Origin: Phycisphaerales bacterium
GTDB taxonomy: Bacteria; Planctomycetota; Phycisphaerae; SM23-33
Assembly (NCBI GenBank): GCA_003485185.1
Contig: DNAS01000039.1
Span: forward strand, 1-5,162
Length of the DNA: 5,162 bases
Reading direction: 5' to 3'
Shown here: one piece after another, positions 4,871 through 5,162 of the stretch
Numbering within the stretch: the first letter of the stretch is position 1
Layout: the number at the start of each line of letters is the position of its first letter
Position numbers and translations under genes: made by a program
Notes under the pieces: model-generated
The model's database searches: none
What the model was told of the DNA's origin: nothing
The model's input: the letters and a program-made list of their open reading frames with translations, nothing else

Positions 4871-5162
4871 AGCGATCCGCGTTCATCCTGATGGAACTGG
4901 TGGTCAGCCTCGTGCTGCTGGAGATGCTGCTGGCCGGGATGTCCAACGCGGTGGCGATCACCGGCGAGTACAACCGCTGCCAGCTTGTGCGGCAGCAGTG
5001 CCTCTCGGCCGCGCAGGCCCAGCTGGACAGCCTCGCCGCCACCGGAAATGCGATGGACGAGTCCGTATTCGTTTCGATCTGGCCGAAGCTGGCGTCGAGC
5101 ATCGAGCAGTCCGACGGCGAGGGCGACTGGGCCGGCCTGCGCAAGGTCTCCGTCACCGTCTC
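4867..5162 (+). CDS. Minor pseudopilin / prepilin-type protein, N-terminal part (runs off right edge)
   Basis: From GTG 4867 the frame stays open for 98 codons to the window edge. The start overlaps the previous stop by four bases (GTGA). The product begins MKRSA-FILMELVVSLVLLEMLLAG: a short basic leader, a predicted prepilin peptidase cut between Ala5 and Phe6, and Glu at mature position 5, the class III signal of pseudopilins. Ala at -1 replaces the usual Gly; this is known to be tolerated in some prepilins. The helix carries a second Glu at mature position 14, which is unusual inside the membrane segment. After it, a segment with RQQCLSAAQAQLDSLAATG (42-60) resembles the helix of GspI/PilV-type minor pseudopilins. 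Cysteines at 38 and 45 could pair in the periplasm. The protein would be processed by a peptidase not seen here and be inserted into the pseudopilus by the GspE/GspF genes upstream. The prepilin class is secure; the GspI-like subtype is tentative because the C-terminal domain is missing. Confidence 0.82.
   Translation, partial: MKRSAFILMELVVSLVLLEMLLAGMSNAVAITGEYNRCQLVRQQCLSAAQAQLDSLAATGNAMDESVFVSIWPKLASSIEQSDGEGDWAGLRKVSVTV

Noticed and set aside
1..5162. tRNA, rRNA, CRISPR array, insertion sequence or attachment site
   Set aside because: I looked for cloverleaf-like stretches, regularly spaced repeats, transposase motifs and flanking direct repeats and saw none. The window is almost fully occupied by ordinary coding sequence.

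Overview
This is a GC-rich bacterial window. I read it as one divergent promoter region followed by a compact, co-oriented gene run for a type II secretion / type IV filament assembly machine. Lineage cannot be fixed from the sequence. High GC, a Sec-exported protein, a lipoprotein and a minimal GspE-F-F-pseudopilin run fit a Gram-negative (diderm) bacterium. The wording of the ATPase (LTYR-x-D-IPQEGRI, then STLHSG) reminds me of Planctomycetota GspE/PulE proteins, but that is recollection, not a search result.

Layout. (1) Bases 1-130, minus strand: the start of a probable lipoprotein gene that runs off the left edge. It is driven by a near-consensus sigma70-type promoter (TTGACC-N18-TATAAT) placed so close to the ATG that the mRNA may be leaderless. 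(2) Bases 131-296: a divergent intergenic region with that promoter, a perfect 7-bp inverted repeat inside its spacer, and a weaker possible rightward promoter. (3) Bases 297-977, plus: a 226-aa exported protein of unknown function with a signal peptide, a TPR-like helical hairpin and a C-terminal CxxC. (4) Bases 978-1066: an intergenic stretch with a strong GC-rich hairpin, a second smaller hairpin and a weak promoter-like pair. (5) Bases 1067-2245: a short GspE/PilB-type ATPase. (6) Bases 2245-3438: a canonical-size GspF platform protein, overlapping the ATPase stop by one base. (7) Bases 3446-4870: a second, divergent GspF-family protein with an extra N-terminal membrane region. (8) Bases 4867 to the right edge: the start of a minor pseudopilin with a GTG start overlapping the previous stop by four bases.

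Working together: the cytoplasmic ATPase would drive one or both inner-membrane GspF proteins to push pseudopilin subunits out of the membrane. The tight overlaps (TGATG, a 7-base gap, GTGA) indicate one polycistronic, translationally coupled unit. No secretin, major pseudopilin, prepilin peptidase or GspL/M-type assembly protein is visible, so the machine is incomplete within the window and its output (secretion, pilus, DNA uptake) cannot be decided here. The exported protein at 297-977 could be a substrate or periplasmic accessory, but only its position suggests this. Long open frames on the minus strand opposite the operon are shadows of GC-rich codons.
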